Part shown: positions 62,885 through 64,000 of the stretch, piece by piece | Numbering within the stretch: position 1 is the first letter of the stretch | Layout of the letters: each line of letters begins with the position of its first letter | Assembly (NCBI RefSeq): GCF_026651875.1 | Contig: NZ_CP104067.1 | Location: 3,958,501 to 4,022,500 of the forward strand | DNA from: Alicyclobacillus fastidiosus | GTDB lineage: Bacteria; Bacillota; Bacilli; Alicyclobacillales; Alicyclobacillaceae | DNA: 64,000 nt | Direction of reading: 5' to 3' | Program-made: the position numbers and the translations under genes | The notes under the pieces: model-generated | What the model saw: only the letters and a program-made list of their open reading frames with translations | The model's database searches: none | What the model was told of the DNA's origin: nothing

Positions 62885-63157
62885 ATGAATTTACACATTG
62901 TAATCGTAAATGTGAAAGACCGGCGCGACCTAAAGACATTCGTGCAGTCCATGCAGAAAAAATATGTAAATAACTTCAAGATTCAAGAGTCTGCTTGGAT
63001 TCTTGGCACAGATCATGACAATAAATCTATCAGAAAAAACTTAAAGGACAATTTGTCGGCACAGGATGAATTGTTTGTGTGCAGCTTGCCAAAGGGATCC
63101 AGTTGGAAGAACGTCGTTGGCCTCAAAGAATTCTTGAACTACGTACGAAGTGCCTAA
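62885..63157 (+). CDS. small Cas2/SinR-like protein
   Basis: 90 residues with the alternating strand-helix pattern of Cas2-fold proteins: MNLHIVIVNVKDRRDLKTFVQSM, then a mid-strand ESAWILGTDHDNKSIRKNLKDNL, and DELFVCSLPKGSSW. Stand-alone relatives (SinR/VapD type) exist outside CRISPR loci and can be RNases or toxins. No CRISPR repeats are in the window. Asp residues typical of the Cas2 active site at the first strand are not clear. AGGTAC precedes the ATG. The family call is tentative. Confidence 0.5.
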   Translation: MNLHIVIVNVKDRRDLKTFVQSMQKKYVNNFKIQESAWILGTDHDNKSIRKNLKDNLSAQDELFVCSLPKGSSWKNVVGLKEFLNYVRSA

Positions 63158-63202
63158 ATTCGCGATTTTTGGTCGCGATTCGCGTATTCGGAGGAAAACA
63201 GC

Positions 63203-63292
63203 ATGGATGAATTACAAAGGCTGATTTTAAGCGCGGAAGATGACTATATCGAATTTTTAGCTGAAATAATTCGCCGACATCACCATCGGTAA
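63203..63292 (+). CDS. 29-residue acidic/basic peptide, possible
   Basis: MDELQRLILSAEDDYIEFLA then EIIRRHHHR, with CGGAGG nine bases upstream, 45 bases behind the Cas2-like gene. It could be the second gene of a two-gene unit or a chance frame. Confidence 0.4.
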   Translation: MDELQRLILSAEDDYIEFLAEIIRRHHHR

Positions 63293-63592
63293 AAAAGGTC
63301 CCAGTGGCCGAGAGACAAAGATTTGTATACGTTTCCTTAACCCACAAGGGACAAAGAATGGGCAACAATGCCTCAACCAATCGCAACGGCTGGTTCGATC
63401 ACTATCCATATAATCGAAAGTAACCATCTGCAATAGCCCCATAATGTGGGCATCATCGTGCCGATAATAAACGGTGTTACCTTCCCTACGGTTTTTAACT
63501 CGTGTCGAAAGTCCTGCTACATCTATTTTCTTAAATAAGATAACTCAATACTGGAACACTGGGCTACTTACCCGTATAATAAACTTAATTGA
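63293..63592. other. intergenic region, promoter of the riboswitch transcript
   Basis: No gene is supported. A TATAAT box at 63575-63580 with a poor -35 (TGGAAC, 63552-63557) gives the start of the crcB leader. Confidence 0.55.
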
Positions 63593-63593
63593 A

Positions 63594-63645
63594 TCGGTGA
63601 TGGAGCTCACCATTAACCGCCCGTAAGGGATGATGGCTTCTGCAA
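63594..63645 (+). ncRNA. fluoride riboswitch aptamer (crcB motif)
   Basis: GGTGATGGAGCTCACC then AACCGCCCG, then GGGATGATGGC and TTCTGC. This follows the crcB-motif consensus (GGNGATGG...CNCC, AACCGC, TGATGGC, TCTGC). It senses fluoride and controls the exporter gene that follows through the overlapping terminator. Confidence 0.95.
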
Positions 63646-63690
63646 GTGCCTGTGGCAACGCGGACACTTGCAGAAGCCATTTTTGTTTTA
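63633..63690 (+). terminator. terminator of the fluoride riboswitch
   Basis: ATGGCTTCTGCAAGTG pairs perfectly over 16 bp with CACTTGCAGAAGCCAT, then TTTTTGTTTT. The 5' arm overlaps the aptamer, as expected for an ON-type transcription switch. Confidence 0.95.
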
Positions 63691-63742
63691 AAAGGTAACC
63701 GTACAGAGCGTGTAATCCTTTACCGCATAAAGGAGAGTTTCA

Positions 63743-64000
63743 ATGAATTTACTTGCGATTTTCATTGGCGGCATCATCGGTGGCACTCTTCGCTATTTGC
63801 TTGGATTCGTTATCCCAACTCCAGAAGGGGGTTCCTCTAGACATTTTACTCATCAATTTAGTTGGCTCGTTTGCACTTGGTACTTTGTACGGGATTGCCG
63901 CACTCACCAAGATGAAGTTGTGGTTAAAAGACGGGATTGGAACGGGGATTATAGGCTCCTTTACAACCTTCTCAACGTTTTGCATTGGCACGATTCGCCT
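63743..64000 (+). pseudogene. crcB: fluoride exporter CrcB/FluC, frameshifted, runs off the window
   Basis: Starts MNLLAIFIGGIIGGTLRYLLG with AGGAGAG upstream. The match to CrcB is in frame only to residue 30. At a run of five G (63827-63831) one extra base shifts the frame; LLINLVGSFALGTLYGI and GIIGSFTTFSTFC continue in the +1 frame to the window end. With four G the protein would read through as PEGVPLDILLIN. The original frame shows no stop before the edge. A FluC dimer needs the lost half, so as written it is inactive unless the base is a sequencing error. Confidence 0.78.

Noticed and set aside
62885..63157. Evidence for a CRISPR-Cas locus from the Cas2-like gene
   Set aside because: No direct-repeat array and no other cas genes anywhere in the window.

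Overview
The window looks like chromosome of a Gram-positive, endospore-forming member of the Bacillota, most likely Alicyclobacillus or a close relative. The evidence is strong GGAGG ribosome sites with frequent GTG and TTG starts, a Spo0E-like phosphatase, an AbrB-type regulator, a YnzC protein, a Bacillus-type tRNA array, and a UDP-sulfoquinovose synthase (sulfoquinovosyl lipids are known from Alicyclobacillus). The genus is inference; no rRNA gene is present.

Layout. 1-7100 is a plant-glycan island: the end of an oligopeptide/oligosaccharide-type ABC permease pair and two different GH127-type beta-L-arabinofuranosidases. Two near-identical palindromic operators, one before each transcript, suggest a shared regulator. 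A decayed tyrosine recombinase (7103-7486) lies between this island and the 3' end of tRNA-Arg(CCG), so the island may have entered at that tRNA. 7800-11060 holds pabA-pabB and a ten-tRNA array whose outer members are identical tRNA-Ile genes. 11380-22000 is a mixed region: DUF4309 lipoprotein, a broken NlpC/P60 gene next to a MITE-like element, YetF-like protein, two MFS transporters, tyrS, an AbrB-like regulator with a terminator in its leader, RidA, and a metallophosphoesterase.

22000-40850 is the most striking part. Three sigma-54 enhancer-binding proteins (EBPs) each sit beside a catabolic operon, and a close match to the -24/-12 sigma-54 promoter precedes each operon: gabT plus an amino acid permease; a cyclase plus a broken nitrilase; and a seven-gene sugar-acid operon. 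The third operon carries two UxaA-type large subunits whose conserved Cys/metal motifs are degenerate in complementary ways, one SAF-domain small subunit, two FAH-family enzymes, an SDR and a zinc alcohol dehydrogenase. It may encode a non-phosphorylative sugar-acid pathway with a heteromeric dehydratase. The EBP of the gab operon is out of frame because of an 11-bp tandem duplication.

41000-46530 is a LysR-UbiD-UbiX-VOC-permease cluster resembling the bsd phenolic-acid decarboxylase system. 46600-55350 carries housekeeping and accessory genes (NUDIX, SGNH hydrolase, DUF2164, nitroreductase, heme-oxygenase-fold diiron-like protein, YiiX-like peptidase, MarR-MFS pair, VOC, sqdB). 55690-59650 is a molybdate/tungstate ABC importer behind an unusual XRE plus binding-protein-domain regulator. 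59900-64000 has MarC, a bicupin oxalate decarboxylase with a terminator in its upstream region, a MarR gene with palindromes flanking a Cas2-like small protein, and a fluoride riboswitch in front of a crcB/fluC gene that is frameshifted at a G5 run and runs off the window.
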